From a bacterium Scap17 (GTDB taxonomy: Bacteria; Pseudomonadota; Gammaproteobacteria; Pseudomonadales; Halomonadaceae), in NCBI GenBank assembly GCA_013376735.1, contig VINJ01000001.1, positions 3,782,001 to 3,846,000 on the forward strand: a DNA stretch of 64,000 bases. The letters run 5' to 3'. The position numbers were made by a program, and so were the translations under genes. The first letter of the stretch is position 1. Each line of letters starts with the position of its first letter. The notes beneath the pieces were generated by a model that was not told the origin of the DNA, did no database searches, and saw only the letters and a program-made list of their open reading frames with translations. Shown piece after piece: positions 41,958-51,895 of this stretch.

Positions 41958-42314
41958 TTAGCCCAGCTTTTCCTTGATGCGTGCAGACTTGCCGCTACGC
42001 TCACGGAGGTAGTACAGCTTGGCCTGACGGACGTCACCACGACGCTTGACGTCGATAGTGGCAACCTGCGGGCTGTAAGTCTGGAAGGTACGCTCGACGC
42101 CCACACCGTGGGAGACCTTGCGGACGGTGAAGGCGGAGTTCAGACCGCGGTTACGCTTGCCGATCACCACGCCTTCGAAGGCCTGCAGACGCTCGCGAGT
42201 ACCTTCGACAACCTTGACCTGGACGACGATGGTGTCGCCCGGTGCAAAGGCCGGGACTTCCTTGGCCATCTGCTCGTTTTCGATCGCCTGGATCAGTTTA
42301 TTCTTGCTGCTCAT
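41958..42314 (-). CDS. rplS: 50S ribosomal protein L19
   Basis: The protein is 118 residues from ATG 42314, which has GGAGC upstream. Typical L19 blocks are present: [40 protein letters not shown] and [20 protein letters not shown]19 sits at the 30S-50S interface near the 16S decoding side. It is last in the conserved rpsP-rimM-trmD-rplS operon. The 196-base gap from trmD contains a small hairpin (42471-42485). Confidence 0.97.
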   Translation of the reverse strand: MSSKNKLIQAIENEQMAKEVPAFAPGDTIVVQVKVVEGTRERLQAFEGVVIGKRNRGLNSAFTVRKVSHGVGVERTFQTYSPQVATIDVKRRGDVRQAKLYYLRERSGKSARIKEKLG

Positions 42315-42510
42315 CGCTAGCTCCAAATTCGTTAGCATCAATCCCGAGATTGATGTTCGTCATGACCCCGGCACCGCAAACGGCCTTGAACACGGGGATC
42401 GACCTTGTGTGTGACGCGCCACGGAACTCCCGCAAGATGACTCCGGGCCGTGCCGCACCTCCGCCACGGTGGCGGCCTTCTCCTGACAGCAAACCTTCGG
42501 TTCGCAGCGG

Positions 42511-43263
42511 TCAGGCCTTGCCTTTCCGGGCGTGCTGCGCGATGAACTCGTCGAGCAGCTTGCGCTCCTCACGAGTCAACGTGCGACTCTCCAGCAAATC
42601 CGGACGCCTGAGCCAGGTACGTCCCAGAGACTGCTGCAACCGCCAGCGCTTGATCAGGGCATGATTGCCACTGAGCAGAACATCCGGCACCCGCTTGCCG
42701 TCGATGACTTCAGGGCGGGTATAGTGCGGACAATCGAGCAGGCCATCGGTGAAGGAATCCTCCTCCGCGCTGGCTTCATGCCCGAGTACGCCCGGCACCA
42801 GGCGCGCTACCGTATCGATCAGGACCATGGCCGGCAGTTCCCCGCCAGACAGGACGTAATCGCCGATCGACCACTCCTCATCGATCTCCTCTTCCACCAC
42901 GCGTTCGTCAATGCCTTCATAGCGTCCGGCCACCACGATCAGGCGCTCATTCGTCGCCAGTTCGCGGGCACCGGCCTGATCCAGCTTGCGGCCTTGCGGG
43001 GAAAGATAGATCACGCGGGCGTCGTCACCACCAGCGGCGCGGGCGTCACGAATGGCGCCTCGCAGGGTCTCGACCTTCATCAACATGCCGGGACCACCGC
43101 CGTAGGGACGATCATCGACCGTACGGTGCCTGTCGGTGGCGTAGTCGCGAGGATTCCAGAAATCGACCTCGAGCAGACCCTTGTCGACCGCTCGGCCGGT
43201 CACGCCACTGGCGGTAATCGCCGTGAACATTTCCGGAAACAGACTCACTACACCAATCCACAC
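42511..43263 (-). CDS. trmD: tRNA (guanine37-N1)-methyltransferase TrmD
   Basis: TrmD methylates G37 next to the anticodon of tRNAs reading CNN-type codons and so prevents +1 frameshifting. It is 250 residues. The SPOUT trefoil knot is formed by [23 protein letters not shown] and [19 protein letters not shown]-terminal [13 protein letters not shown] is typical. It lies 25 bases after rimM. Confidence 0.97.
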   Translation of the reverse strand: MWIGVVSLFPEMFTAITASGVTGRAVDKGLLEVDFWNPRDYATDRHRTVDDRPYGGGPGMLMKVETLRGAIRDARAAGGDDARVIYLSPQGRKLDQAGARELATNERLIVVAGRYEGIDERVVEEEIDEEWSIGDYVLSGGELPAMVLIDTVARLVPGVLGHEASAEEDSFTDGLLDCPHYTRPEVIDGKRVPDVLLSGNHALIKRWRLQQSLGRTWLRRPDLLESRTLTREERKLLDEFIAQHARKGKA

Positions 43264-43288
43264 AGGCGTCAGCTCTCTGTGCTTAACA

Positions 43289-43855
43289 TCAGAATTCGGG
43301 ATCCCAGTCGACGCTCATGCGCCCATTGGTGAGATCCACATCGCGAACCACCTGATCGGGAAGGTACGGCACGAGCCGTTCCTTCTCATCGATGCTGTCG
43401 TCGTTCGGCTTTATCACCAGAACGTCGTTTGCACCGGTTTCCATCAGGGTGCTCACTTTCCCGAGGCGCTGGCCATCCAGCGTTACCACCTCGAGACCTT
43501 CCAGTTGATGCCAATAGTACTCACCGGCTTCCAGCTGCGGCAGGTGCTGCTTGGGCAGGAGAATATCCGCCCCGGCCAGCTCCTGTGCGGCTTCGCGACT
43601 GTCGATACCTTCGAGCTGTGCCACCAGGCCCTTGCCATGGCGACGTGCCTGAGCGAGGCGGGCGGAAATCTGCTTCCCGTCCAGCTTCAGCATCCAGCCA
43701 GCGTAATCGAAGATGCCGTCAATCGGGCTGGTATAGGAATACACCTTGAGCCAGCCTTTGACGCCATAGGGGCTGGTAAGCTTCCCCATTACCACCACAT
43801 CATCGTCATGCGATGACGCTGCGGTCGGCTGCGGATTGTTCGGTGGAGTAGGCAT
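43289..43855 (-). CDS. rimM: 16S rRNA processing protein RimM
   Basis: This is a 188-residue maturation factor for the 30S head that binds S19. The N-terminal RimM domain shows [20 protein letters not shown], and the C-terminal PRC barrel shows [20 protein letters not shown]. An extra N-terminal tail of about 20 residues is rich in Pro, Asn and Ser. It is seven bases after rpsP. Confidence 0.95.
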   Translation of the reverse strand: MPTPPNNPQPTAASSHDDDVVVMGKLTSPYGVKGWLKVYSYTSPIDGIFDYAGWMLKLDGKQISARLAQARRHGKGLVAQLEGIDSREAAQELAGADILLPKQHLPQLEAGEYYWHQLEGLEVVTLDGQRLGKVSTLMETGANDVLVIKPNDDSIDEKERLVPYLPDQVVRDVDLTNGRMSVDWDPEF

Positions 43856-43862
43856 CCTGGAA

Positions 43863-44114
43863 TCAAGCCTGCTGCTTGCCAGCTTCCTTGATCAGCTGAG
43901 CGACACGGTCAGAGACCTGTGCGCCCTGCTGCTGCCAGTGAGCGATGCGCTCGAGATCGACGCGCAGACGCTCTTCCTGGCCGCGAGCGACCGGGTTGAA
44001 GAAGCCGACGCGCTCGATGAAGCGGCCATCACGGGCTGTGCGGGAGTCAGCTACAGCCAGGTGGTAGAAGGGACGCTTCTTGGCGCCACCACGTGCCAGA
44101 CGAATGGTAACCAT
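43863..44114 (-). CDS. rpsP: 30S ribosomal protein S16
   Basis: The protein is 83 residues from ATG 44114, which has AAGGAC upstream. The N-terminus [20 protein letters not shown] is the S16 signature, and the body [14 protein letters not shown] is standard. S16 is needed for 30S assembly. It is the first gene of the rpsP-rimM-trmD-rplS operon. Confidence 0.97.
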   Translation of the reverse strand: MVTIRLARGGAKKRPFYHLAVADSRTARDGRFIERVGFFNPVARGQEERLRVDLERIAHWQQQGAQVSDRVAQLIKEAGKQQA

Positions 44115-44215
44115 TGCGTAATCTGTCCTTCGTGTTGAAGTGAAAATCGTGCCACAGAACTCGTCTTCGCGTGGAGGGTCCACACGAAGAGGCGATATTC
44201 TACGGAAATTGGCAA

Positions 44216-44239
44216 GCCTTGGAAACCTTTTTCCAAGGC
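44216..44239 (-). terminator. Hairpin in the ffh-rpsP gap
   Basis: A 10-bp perfect stem (44216-44225 with 44230-44239) has loop cctt. A second stem (44165-44175 with 44179-44189, one mismatch) and a third (44248-44254 with 44272-44278) lie nearby. These could end the ffh transcript or structure the rpsP leader. Confidence 0.5.
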
Positions 44240-44337
44240 CATACACACGCTCCGCGACACGGGACGTGCCACGGAGCGCAATTCCTGGTGTCAGCACCCT
44301 TGTCTCATCAGCGCTGCATCGGGCCTCGGGTCAGCAA

Positions 44338-45792
44338 TCAGCGACGCGGGAAGCGTCCGCCGCCCATGCCGCCGGGGCCGCCCATGCCACCCATACCGCC
44401 GGGGCCACCCATGCCACCCATACCGCCGGGGCCGCCAGGACCACCGCCACCGCCCATCATGCCGGACATGCCACGCATCATCTTCTGCATGCCACCTTTC
44501 TTGCCGGCCTTCTTCATCATCTTGGCCATCTGCTTGTGCTGCTTGAGCAGACGGTTGAGGTCCGGCACCTGGGTACCGGAACCCATGCAGATGCGGCGCT
44601 TGCGCGACCCATTGATGAGGTCCGGGTTGCGGCGCTCCTTGGGCGTCATGGAGTTGATCATCGCCTCCAGCTTGCCCAGCTCCTTCTCGCTGGCCTGGCT
44701 CTGGGCGACTTCCGCCAGCTGCCCCATGCCCGGCAGCTTGGACATCAGGCTACCCATGCCACCCATGTTCTTGAGCTGCTGCAGCTGATCACGGAAGTCC
44801 TCGAGATCGAAGCCTTGGCCTTTCTTGACCTTGCTGGCCAGCTGCTCGGCCTTGCTCTTGTCGACGGTGCGCTCGGCTTCCTCGATCAGCGACAGCATGT
44901 CGCCCATGCCGAGGATGCGCGAGGCGATACGGTCCGGGTGGAAGGGCTCGAGGGCGTCGACCTTCTCCCCCATGCCCATGAACTTGATCGGCTTGCCAGT
45001 GATGTGACGTACGGACAGGGCCGCACCGCCACGCGCATCACCGTCGGCCTTGGTCAGCACGACACCGGTCAGCGGCAAGGCTTCGTGGAAGGCCTTGGCG
45101 GTGTTGGCGGCATCCTGACCGGTCATCGCATCGACGACGAACAGCGTCTCGTCGGGATTGACACTGCGGTGCAGGGCGGCGATCTCGTCCATCATGTCGG
45201 CATCGACATGCAGACGACCGGCGGTATCGACCAGCACCACGTCGTGGAACTGGATACGCGCGTGCTTCATCGCCGCCTCGGCGATGGCCACCGGCTGCTG
45301 GGAGGAGTCGGAGGGGAAGAAATCGACCCCGACTTCCTTGGCCAGCGTTTCCAGCTGGTCGATGGCGGCCGGACGATAGACGTCCGCCGAGACCACCAGC
45401 ACCTTCTTCTTCTCGCGCTCGCGCAGGTAGCGTGCCAGCTTGGCGACGGTGGTCGTCTTGCCCGCACCCTGCAGGCCTGCCATCAGAATGACGGCCGGAC
45501 TGCCCTTGAGCGTCAGGCCTTCATTGGCTTCGCCCATGATCGCTTCCAGTTCCTGCTGGACGATCTTGACGAACTGCTGGCCCGGCGACAGGCTCTTGGA
45601 CACCTCCTGACCGACGGCACGTTCGCGCACTCGCTCGATGAAGGCCTTGACTACCGGCAGCGCGACATCGGCTTCAAGCAACGCCTTGCGCACTTCGCGC
45701 AGGGTGTCCTTGATGTTGTCTTCCGTCAGCTTGGCCTGGCCGGTAATCGACTTCAGCGTATGCGACAGGCGATCACTCAAACTTTGAAACAT
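44338..45792 (-). CDS. ffh: Signal recognition particle protein Ffh
   Basis: Ffh is the GTPase that binds 4.5S RNA and signal sequences, and hands ribosomes to FtsY (6274-7974). It is 484 residues. An N-terminal helical bundle is followed by the G domain with [24 protein letters not shown] and TKADGDARGG. The methionine-rich M domain carries the RNA-binding GSRKRRICMGSG. The C-terminal 40 residues are a Gly-Met-Pro repeat, longer than in E. coli (453 residues). No 4.5S RNA gene is visible in this window. Confidence 0.97.
   Translation of the reverse strand: MFQSLSDRLSHTLKSITGQAKLTEDNIKDTLREVRKALLEADVALPVVKAFIERVRERAVGQEVSKSLSPGQQFVKIVQQELEAIMGEANEGLTLKGSPAVILMAGLQGAGKTTTVAKLARYLREREKKKVLVVSADVYRPAAIDQLETLAKEVGVDFFPSDSSQQPVAIAEAAMKHARIQFHDVVLVDTAGRLHVDADMMDEIAALHRSVNPDETLFVVDAMTGQDAANTAKAFHEALPLTGVVLTKADGDARGGAALSVRHITGKPIKFMGMGEKVDALEPFHPDRIASRILGMGDMLSLIEEAERTVDKSKAEQLASKVKKGQGFDLEDFRDQLQQLKNMGGMGSLMSKLPGMGQLAEVAQSQASEKELGKLEAMINSMTPKERRNPDLINGSRKRRICMGSGTQVPDLNRLLKQHKQMAKMMKKAGKKGGMQKMMRGMSGMMGGGGGPGGPGGMGGMGGPGGMGGMGGPGGMGGGRFPRR
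44350..44460 (-). repeat. 27-bp in-frame repeats encoding the Gly/Met tail of Ffh
   Basis: About two and a half copies encode GPGGMGGMG. The copies are nearly identical at the DNA level, which suggests recent slippage. Confidence 0.75.
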
Positions 45793-46175
45793 GGGCCTCT
45801 CCGGCTAGGGACGTCTGGGGACCGCGCTGCGGGGACGAGGGCGTAAGCCACCTCGTGACCGGCGCACGGCATGACGCCCCAGCGCGTGAATGGTTATCCT
45901 GTCGCGCATTATACGCACAGGGCGGCCGCGTCTCCATGCATGCAAGGCTTGCAAGTCGCCATCCTGGCAATGACATGCCTGCAGGGACGGTGCCGACAAT
46001 CGTCATGCAATGCGGAGTCTGTCGCCGCGTGGGCCTTATCGCCCGTCAGAGCACACGACAGGACACCGCGAGTGGATGCAATCCCGGCGGCGCATTCGGT
46101 ATAGTCTCTGCAGATAGACAGCGTCTCATGCGAGGCCTGATCTCCCGCCACCCTCCGGCACCTGGACAACAGCAC
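45793..46175. other. Divergent intergenic region between ffh and the CcsA-like gene
   Basis: 383 bases without a convincing coding frame or RNA gene. It should hold the promoters of both flanking genes; none is clear enough to mark. Confidence 0.5.
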
Positions 46176-46973
46176 ATGCAGGCTCTGCCTTTTGCCTTTC
46201 TGGCCATCATCTTCTATCTCGGCGCCGGCCTCTGGCAGGGCCTTACCCTGACACGCCGTGTCCCGGCACGCACGCGTCTGGTGCGCAGCCTGGCGCTGAT
46301 CGCCGTCGCCTGCCATTCCGTCATCGTCTGGGTCACGCTCAACCACGGTGGCGCGCTGCACCTCGGACTGTTCGAGAGCGCTTCGCTGGTCAGCTGGGCC
46401 ATCTGCCTGCTGCTGGTCATCGCCAGCCTGTTCAAGCCGGTGATCGCCGGGGGCGCGGCGCTGTTCCCGGTCGCCGCCGCCTGCGTGCTCGGCGTGATGA
46501 ACCTGCCGAGCGCCACCACCGAGAACCCGCTCTCCCCCGGCCTGGTCGCCCACATCTTCACCTCGGTGGCGGCGTTGGCCTTCTTCAGCATCGCGGCCAT
46601 GCAGGCCGGACTGCTGTCACTGCAACAGCATGCGCTCAAGAAGCGACATACCCGCGGCATCGTCCAGGTGCTGCCGGCACTGACCAGCATGGAGCGCGCG
46701 CTGTTCGAGCTGATCTGGGCCGGCATGATCCTGCTCAGCGTCTCGATCATCAGCGGCACCATCTATCTGGACAACATGTTCGCCCAGCATCTGGCTCACA
46801 AGACGGTGCTCAGCCTCGGTGCCTGGATCATCTTCGCCGTGCTGCTGTTCGGGCATCACGTGCTGGGCTGGCGCGGCCAGCGTGCCGCACGCTGGACACT
46901 GGGCGGCTGCCTGGTACTGGCGCTGGCCTTCTTCGGCACCAAGTTCGTACTGCAAGTGATATTTTCCCACTAA
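46176..46973 (+). CDS. CcsA/YpjD-family cytochrome c assembly-like membrane protein
   Basis: The protein is 265 residues from ATG 46176, with eight or so hydrophobic helices. In-frame starts further upstream (46128 and earlier) would add a non-membrane extension not seen in relatives. The CcsA-type pattern includes FESASLVSWAICLLL, MERALFELIWAGMILLSVSI and histidines in HKTVLSLGAWIIF and LLFGHHVLGW. The family is related to haem-handling proteins, but the YpjD subgroup has no proven substrate. The location between ffh and a CorC/CNNM gene is conserved in pseudomonads. Confidence 0.85.
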   Translation: MQALPFAFLAIIFYLGAGLWQGLTLTRRVPARTRLVRSLALIAVACHSVIVWVTLNHGGALHLGLFESASLVSWAICLLLVIASLFKPVIAGGAALFPVAAACVLGVMNLPSATTENPLSPGLVAHIFTSVAALAFFSIAAMQAGLLSLQQHALKKRHTRGIVQVLPALTSMERALFELIWAGMILLSVSIISGTIYLDNMFAQHLAHKTVLSLGAWIIFAVLLFGHHVLGWRGQRAARWTLGGCLVLALAFFGTKFVLQVIFSH

Positions 46974-47072
46974 GTCCTGCCATCCCGACAGAGATCGCTC
47001 GCTGCGCCTGATGCATTGCAGCGAGCGGGTCAGTATCATGCGCCTAAATCCGCCACCGAGGACCCTTCACTC

Positions 47073-48350
47073 TTGAGCGACGACACCCCGTTGGGGCTGC
47101 TGTTCGGCCTACTGGTCATCCTGATCATCCTGTCTGCCTTCTTCTCGAGTTCCGAGACCGGCATGATGTCGATCAACCGCTACCGTCTCAGTCACCGCGC
47201 CAAGGGTGGTGAGCGCGGCGCCAAGCGTGTTACCCGCCTGCTTTCCCGCCCGGACCGCCTGATCGGCGTCATCCTGATCGGCAACAACTTCGTCAACAAC
47301 CTGGCCGCCTCGTTGGCGACCATCATCGCGATCCATTACTTCGGTGATGTCTCGGGCCCGGCCGTCTCGACCGCCGTGCTGACCATCGTGGTGCTGATCT
47401 TTGCCGAAGTGACACCCAAGACCATGGCCGCCGTGAACCCGGAGCGCATCGCCTATCCGGCCTCGCTGGTGCTGGAACCGTTGCTCAAGCTGCTCTATCC
47501 GCTGGTGTGGCTGGTCAATGGCATCTCCAATGGCCTGCTGCGTCTCTTCGGCGTGCGCGATGTCAGCGGCGGCGCCGATAGCCTGACCCGTGACGAGCTG
47601 CGCACCGTGGTCCACGAAGCCGGCAGCATGATCCCGCGTCGCCACCAGGGCATGCTGCTGTCGATTCTCGATCTCGAGAACGTCACCGTCGATGACATCA
47701 TGGTGCCGCGTCAGGAGATCTTCGGCATCGACCTGGACGATGACCTCGACATCATCCTCAGCCATATCCGCGCCAGTCAGCACACGCGGGTGCCGGTCTA
47801 CAAGGGTGACATCAACAACATCATCGGCATTCTGCACCTGCGCAACGCGGCGCGCTTCCTGTCGCTGGACGAGGTCACCAAGGCCTCCATCATCCAGGAA
47901 GCCCGCGAGCCCTACTTCATCCCGGAGTCCACGCCGCTGCATACCCAGCTACTCAACTTCCAGAAGCAGAAGCGCCGCATCGGCATCGTGGTCGACGAGT
48001 ATGGCGATGTGCAGGGGCTGGCGACATTGGAGGACATCCTCGAGGAGATCGTCGGCGAGTTCACTACCGATGTCGCCGGTACGCATCAGGAGATCCACCC
48101 GCAGGACAACGGCAGCTACGTGATCGAAGGCACCGCCAACATCCGCGAGATCAACAAGGCCATCGGCTGGCAGCTGCCGACCGACGGTCCCAAGACGCTC
48201 AACGGCCTGATTCTGGAACACCTGGAGTCCTTCCCCGATGCCCCGGCCAGTCTCGCCATCGGCACTACGCGCATCGAGATCCAGCAGGTGAAGGACAACC
48301 AGATCACTTCGGCACGCTGCTGGCAGGCGGCCCGCACCACACGCACCTGA
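47073..48350 (+). CDS. CNNM/HlyC-CorC family transporter with CBS pair (CorB/YfjD type)
   Basis: The protein is 425 residues. No ATG fits the N-terminus; I use TTG 47073 (LSDDTPLGLLFG), which follows GAGGA; TTG 47016 is the alternative. The DUF21 membrane domain (about 10-190) includes LSAFFSSSETGMMSINRYRL and FAEVTPKTMAAVNPERIAYP. The CBS pair follows with VDDIMVPRQEIFGID, and the CorC_HlyC domain is at the C-terminus. Homologues are linked to magnesium or cobalt efflux; the substrate is inferred, not shown. Confidence 0.9.
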   Translation: MSDDTPLGLLFGLLVILIILSAFFSSSETGMMSINRYRLSHRAKGGERGAKRVTRLLSRPDRLIGVILIGNNFVNNLAASLATIIAIHYFGDVSGPAVSTAVLTIVVLIFAEVTPKTMAAVNPERIAYPASLVLEPLLKLLYPLVWLVNGISNGLLRLFGVRDVSGGADSLTRDELRTVVHEAGSMIPRRHQGMLLSILDLENVTVDDIMVPRQEIFGIDLDDDLDIILSHIRASQHTRVPVYKGDINNIIGILHLRNAARFLSLDEVTKASIIQEAREPYFIPESTPLHTQLLNFQKQKRRIGIVVDEYGDVQGLATLEDILEEIVGEFTTDVAGTHQEIHPQDNGSYVIEGTANIREINKAIGWQLPTDGPKTLNGLILEHLESFPDAPASLAIGTTRIEIQQVKDNQITSARCWQAARTTRT

Positions 48351-48367
48351 TGCCCTCATTGCCCCTC

Positions 48368-48415
48368 GGCATCACGACGTGATGCCAAGAAAGAGCCCGC
48401 CACCCGGCGGGCTCT
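48368..48415 (+). terminator. Tandem hairpins after the CorC/CNNM gene
   Basis: An 8-bp perfect stem (48368-48375 with 48379-48386) is followed by a 10-bp GC stem (48392-48401 with 48406-48415). The T tract is short. Confidence 0.65.
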
Positions 48416-48599
48416 TCACGTTCCAGCTCGCTGCAATGCCGTGTTGCATGCCGTGAAGCGGCCAATGGCGAAGACACGCGTTATCCTCTGCCTGCGCCGC
48501 GACGAACACGGTGACATCCGGCCTGTTGACTCACGATCACCGCCACCGAATCCGCCGACCGTCTTTCCGCCACGCCCACCACCTGCACAAAGGGCCGAC

Positions 48600-49856
48600 A
48601 TGACCTCAGCCTCCCCTTCGACGATTGCACTGCAGCACCACCCCGCCCGCTTCACGCTGATGCTGGCGTTGATGGTCGCCCTCGCCCCTCTGGCCATCGA
48701 CGCCTATCTGCCAGCCATGCCGTCCATGGCAGGCGACTTCGGCGTGGACGAGCACCGTATCGGCCTGACCATCACCATGTTCTTCTTCGGCTACGCGATG
48801 GGACAGCTGGGCGGCGGTCCGCTGTCCGACAGCCTGGGGCGTCGTCCGGTGGCCCTGAGCGGCTTCGTGCTGTTCCTCGTCGCCGGCCTGGGCTGCGCAC
48901 TGACCCGCGACTTCCATTGGCTGCTGTTCTGGCGAGTGCTGCAGGGCATCGCCACCGGCATGACAGGTGGTGTCTCACGCACCGTGGTGAGGGATGTCGC
49001 GACCGGCAAGGACGCCGCTCGCCTGATGACCAACGTCACCATGGTGCTGATGACCGCGCCGTTGATCGCCCCGTCCCTCGGGGCCTTGGTGATCTCGCTG
49101 AGCCACTGGACGACGATCTTCTTCGCGCTGGGGGCCTACGGACTGCTGGTCGGCCTGATCATCCATCGCTGGCTGCCGGAAACCCACCCGGCCAGCGAGC
49201 GCACGCCCTTCAAGCCCCGCAATGTGCTGCGTAGCTATCGTGACATCCTCTCCACGCGCGGCGTACCCGGCCATCTGATGCTGATCCTGTGCGGCCCCGG
49301 CATCATGTTCACCTTCATCACCAATGCCAGCTATCTGTATCAGGGGCTGCTCGGGATGACACCGCCTCAGTTCGCGCTGGCTTTCGGTGCCAACGTGGTG
49401 GCGATGTTTGTCGGCAATCGCCTCAATCATGTCGGCCTCAAGCACCTGCGCATGCGCACCCTGGTCAAGCTGGCACTGGGTGTCCAGCTGACAGGTATCT
49501 GCTGGCTGCTGGGACTGGGCCTGAGCGGCATGATCAGCGCCGCTACCATGATTCCCGGCATGCTGGTGGTACTTGGCGCAGGCGCCATGATCACCCCCAA
49601 CGTGTTGGCAGACTACCAGTCGCTCTTCGCCCGCGGTCACGGTGTCGCCAATGCCATCTCGGGCACCACGCTCTTCCTGGGCGGCGGGCTCTATGGTGCC
49701 ATTGCCAGCCTGTGGCTGAACGGCACTGACATGCTGCCGGTACCCCTGGTGATGCTGACAGCCTGCCTGATCGGCAGCATCGGCTTCTGGATCACGCGCC
49801 ATACCGCCCCGTCCAATCAGCCCAGTGCCCGCAGAGGCGCCACCACGTCTGCTTGA
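48600..49856 (+). CDS. Bcr/CflA-family multidrug efflux MFS transporter
   Basis: The protein is 418 residues from ATG 48600, with twelve predicted membrane segments. The Bcr/CflA pattern is clear: LAPLAIDAYLPAMPSMAGDF in helix 1, GQLGGGPLSDSLGRRPVAL (motif A) after helix 2, and RVLQGIATGMTGGVSRTVVRD in helix 4. It likely exports drugs or metabolites by proton antiport. No regulator is adjacent. Ribosome site is weak (AAAGGGC). Confidence 0.9.
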   Translation: MTSASPSTIALQHHPARFTLMLALMVALAPLAIDAYLPAMPSMAGDFGVDEHRIGLTITMFFFGYAMGQLGGGPLSDSLGRRPVALSGFVLFLVAGLGCALTRDFHWLLFWRVLQGIATGMTGGVSRTVVRDVATGKDAARLMTNVTMVLMTAPLIAPSLGALVISLSHWTTIFFALGAYGLLVGLIIHRWLPETHPASERTPFKPRNVLRSYRDILSTRGVPGHLMLILCGPGIMFTFITNASYLYQGLLGMTPPQFALAFGANVVAMFVGNRLNHVGLKHLRMRTLVKLALGVQLTGICWLLGLGLSGMISAATMIPGMLVVLGAGAMITPNVLADYQSLFARGHGVANAISGTTLFLGGGLYGAIASLWLNGTDMLPVPLVMLTACLIGSIGFWITRHTAPSNQPSARRGATTSA

Positions 49857-49892
49857 GTGAGCCCACCGACCACCCTGGATGAGGTACACACA

Positions 49893-49930
49893 ACAAGACG
49901 CCGCCCGTGAGATCACGGGCGGCGTCTTGT
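49893..49930. terminator. Bidirectional terminator with 18-bp stem
   Basis: The perfect complementary arms 49893-49910 and 49913-49930 lie between the convergent MFS and LplT-PlsC genes. Confidence 0.85.
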
Positions 49931-50002
49931 CTTCAAGGGCAGGGCTGGCTCTCGCCAACCGGGGTGACGGCTGAACACGAGGAGCGAGGCCGCTTCATCC
50001 TG

Positions 50003-51895
50003 TCACCGATTGCCTGCTAGGCGTGTCGCCTTGCGATGCAGGTCTCGTACGGCCTCCTCGAGCTCCACCGCCTTGGTGCCGACAGGGTCGAAGGTACGCC
50101 CGACACACAGCTCGACCCGTCCGCGCAGCCGCCGCGGCCACTTGGCGAAGGCCGGCCCGCCGCCGTGGGAGAACCAGGACCCCCACAGGCCGCCAAGCGC
50201 CATCGGAATCACCGGCGCGGGGTCTCGCGCCAGAATCAGTTCCAGCCCGCGACGGAAGCGCCCGACCTCCCCGTCACGCGTCAGCTTGCCCTCGGGGAAG
50301 ATCATCACGACTTCTCCCTCGCGCAGCGCCTTGCCGACTTCTTCCAGCGAGCGGCGAACGCCGGCCGGGTCCTTGCGTGAGGAATCCACCGGAATCGCCC
50401 CGGCGATGCGGAAGAACCACTTCAGCCACGGCGAATGATAGATCTCGGCATCCATCAGGAAACGCAACGGGCGCGGACTGGCCCCGCCCAGAATCAGCGC
50501 ATCCATGAAGCTGACGTGATTGCACACCACCAGCGCCGCCCCGTCCGCCGGTATTCGCCAGCGTCCCTTGAGGTGCAGGCGATACATCAGGTGGATGAGA
50601 ATGAAGATGATCAGACGCAGGAAGGGCCGCGGGTCACGCAGCATGCAGACCACCGCGATCAGTCCGCTGATCAGGGACAGCAACAGCAGGAAATCCGGGA
50701 TATCGCGCCCCATCACGCCCAGCACCAGAATGCCGGCACCGGCCGATAGCACCATCAGCAGAGCATTGAGCACGTTGTTGGCGGCGATCATGCGCGCGCG
50801 GTGATCTTCAGGACTGCGGATCTGCAACAGGGTATAGAGCGGCACGATATAGAGGCCACCACCGAAGCCGATGACGCCGAGATCCAGCCACATGCGCCAG
50901 AAACCGGCGATGCCCAGCAGCTCGATCAAGGGCGTGGCCATCTGTGCCTCGGCCAGTGCCGGGCGCAGGGCAAGATCCAGCCCGCCAGCGAAGATGATCA
51001 GCGCGCCGAAGGGCACCAGTCCCGTCTCGAGGCGCCCGCGCGAGACACGCTCACAAGCCAGCGACCCCAACCCGATACCGATGGCGAAGGCCGCCAGCAA
51101 GGCAGAGGTCGCCCCTTCGGCCCCATGCACGATATCGCGCGCATAGGCCGGCAATTGCGTCAGATAGCTGGCACCGAGGAACCAGAAGGCACTGATGCCC
51201 AGCAGCGCCCAGCGTAGCCGGCGGTTGCTCAGCCCTTCACGCATCACCGCGATGCTGCCGGAGAGCGGCCGCCACGGCACGGGGCCGGGCGAAGCGGAGG
51301 GTGCCGGCGGAATCTTGCCGGCCGCTATCACGCCCAGCAGGGACAAGGACACCAGCGACGCGGAGAGCGCCCAGCGTGCCAGCTCGCCGCCCAGTGCCAT
51401 CAAGGCCGCGGCGGCAAGGGTGCCGATCAGGATGGCGAGAAAGGTGCCCAGCTCGACCCAGGCATTGCCGCTGACCAGCTCATCCGGCTTGAGATGCTGG
51501 GGCAGGATGGCGTACTTGACCGGGCCGAAGAGCGCCGACTGGGTGCCCATCATGAACAGCAGCGCCAGCAGCAACTCCCAGGCTTCGAAGATCAAGGCGC
51601 CGGCCGCCACGCTCATGGTGGCCAGCTCCAGCCACTTGAGCCGCACGATCAGGCGCTGCTTGTCGAGGCGGTCAGCCAACAGGCCGCCCCAAGCGGAGAA
51701 CAGCAGAAAAGGCAGGATGAAAAGCCCGGCCGCCAGGTTGTTGACGATGCCGGTGTCCCAGCCCCGCTGTTCGATGACCACGAAGGTCATCAGCAGCAGC
51801 AAGGCGTTCTTGAACAGATTGTCATTGAAGGCCCCGAGGGCCTGGGTCCAGAAGAAGGGCGCAAAACGGGGTCGCCGGAGCAGTTCTCGACTCAT
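50003..51895 (-). CDS. LplT-PlsC fusion (lysophospholipid flippase/1-acylglycerol-phosphate acyltransferase)
   Basis: The 630-residue protein starts at ATG 51895, overlapping the TetR stop (ATGA). Residues about 1-420 are a 12-helix MFS domain of LplT type (FFWTQALGAFNDNLFKNAL, FGPVKYAILPQHLKPDELV). Residues about 430-630 are a PlsC acyltransferase with the catalytic H460-x4-D465 (NHVSFMD) and FPEG at 533-536. Related fusions often add an acyl-ACP synthetase domain (Aas); here it is absent. I infer recycling of lysophospholipids at the inner membrane. Confidence 0.88.
   Translation of the reverse strand: MSRELLRRPRFAPFFWTQALGAFNDNLFKNALLLLMTFVVIEQRGWDTGIVNNLAAGLFILPFLLFSAWGGLLADRLDKQRLIVRLKWLELATMSVAAGALIFEAWELLLALLFMMGTQSALFGPVKYAILPQHLKPDELVSGNAWVELGTFLAILIGTLAAAALMALGGELARWALSASLVSLSLLGVIAAGKIPPAPSASPGPVPWRPLSGSIAVMREGLSNRRLRWALLGISAFWFLGASYLTQLPAYARDIVHGAEGATSALLAAFAIGIGLGSLACERVSRGRLETGLVPFGALIIFAGGLDLALRPALAEAQMATPLIELLGIAGFWRMWLDLGVIGFGGGLYIVPLYTLLQIRSPEDHRARMIAANNVLNALLMVLSAGAGILVLGVMGRDIPDFLLLLSLISGLIAVVCMLRDPRPFLRLIIFILIHLMYRLHLKGRWRIPADGAALVVCNHVSFMDALILGGASPRPLRFLMDAEIYHSPWLKWFFRIAGAIPVDSSRKDPAGVRRSLEEVGKALREGEVVMIFPEGKLTRDGEVGRFRRGLELILARDPAPVIPMALGGLWGSWFSHGGGPAFAKWPRRLRGRVELCVGRTFDPVGTKAVELEEAVRDLHRKATRLAGNR

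Noticed and set aside
44361-44450. Short regular repeats resembling a CRISPR array
   Set aside because: The units are in-frame 27-bp repeats of ffh coding sequence with no unique spacers.
44140-45846. 568-residue open frame on the + strand with Ala-His-Thr repeats
   Set aside because: Antisense of ffh and its Gly-Met repeats.
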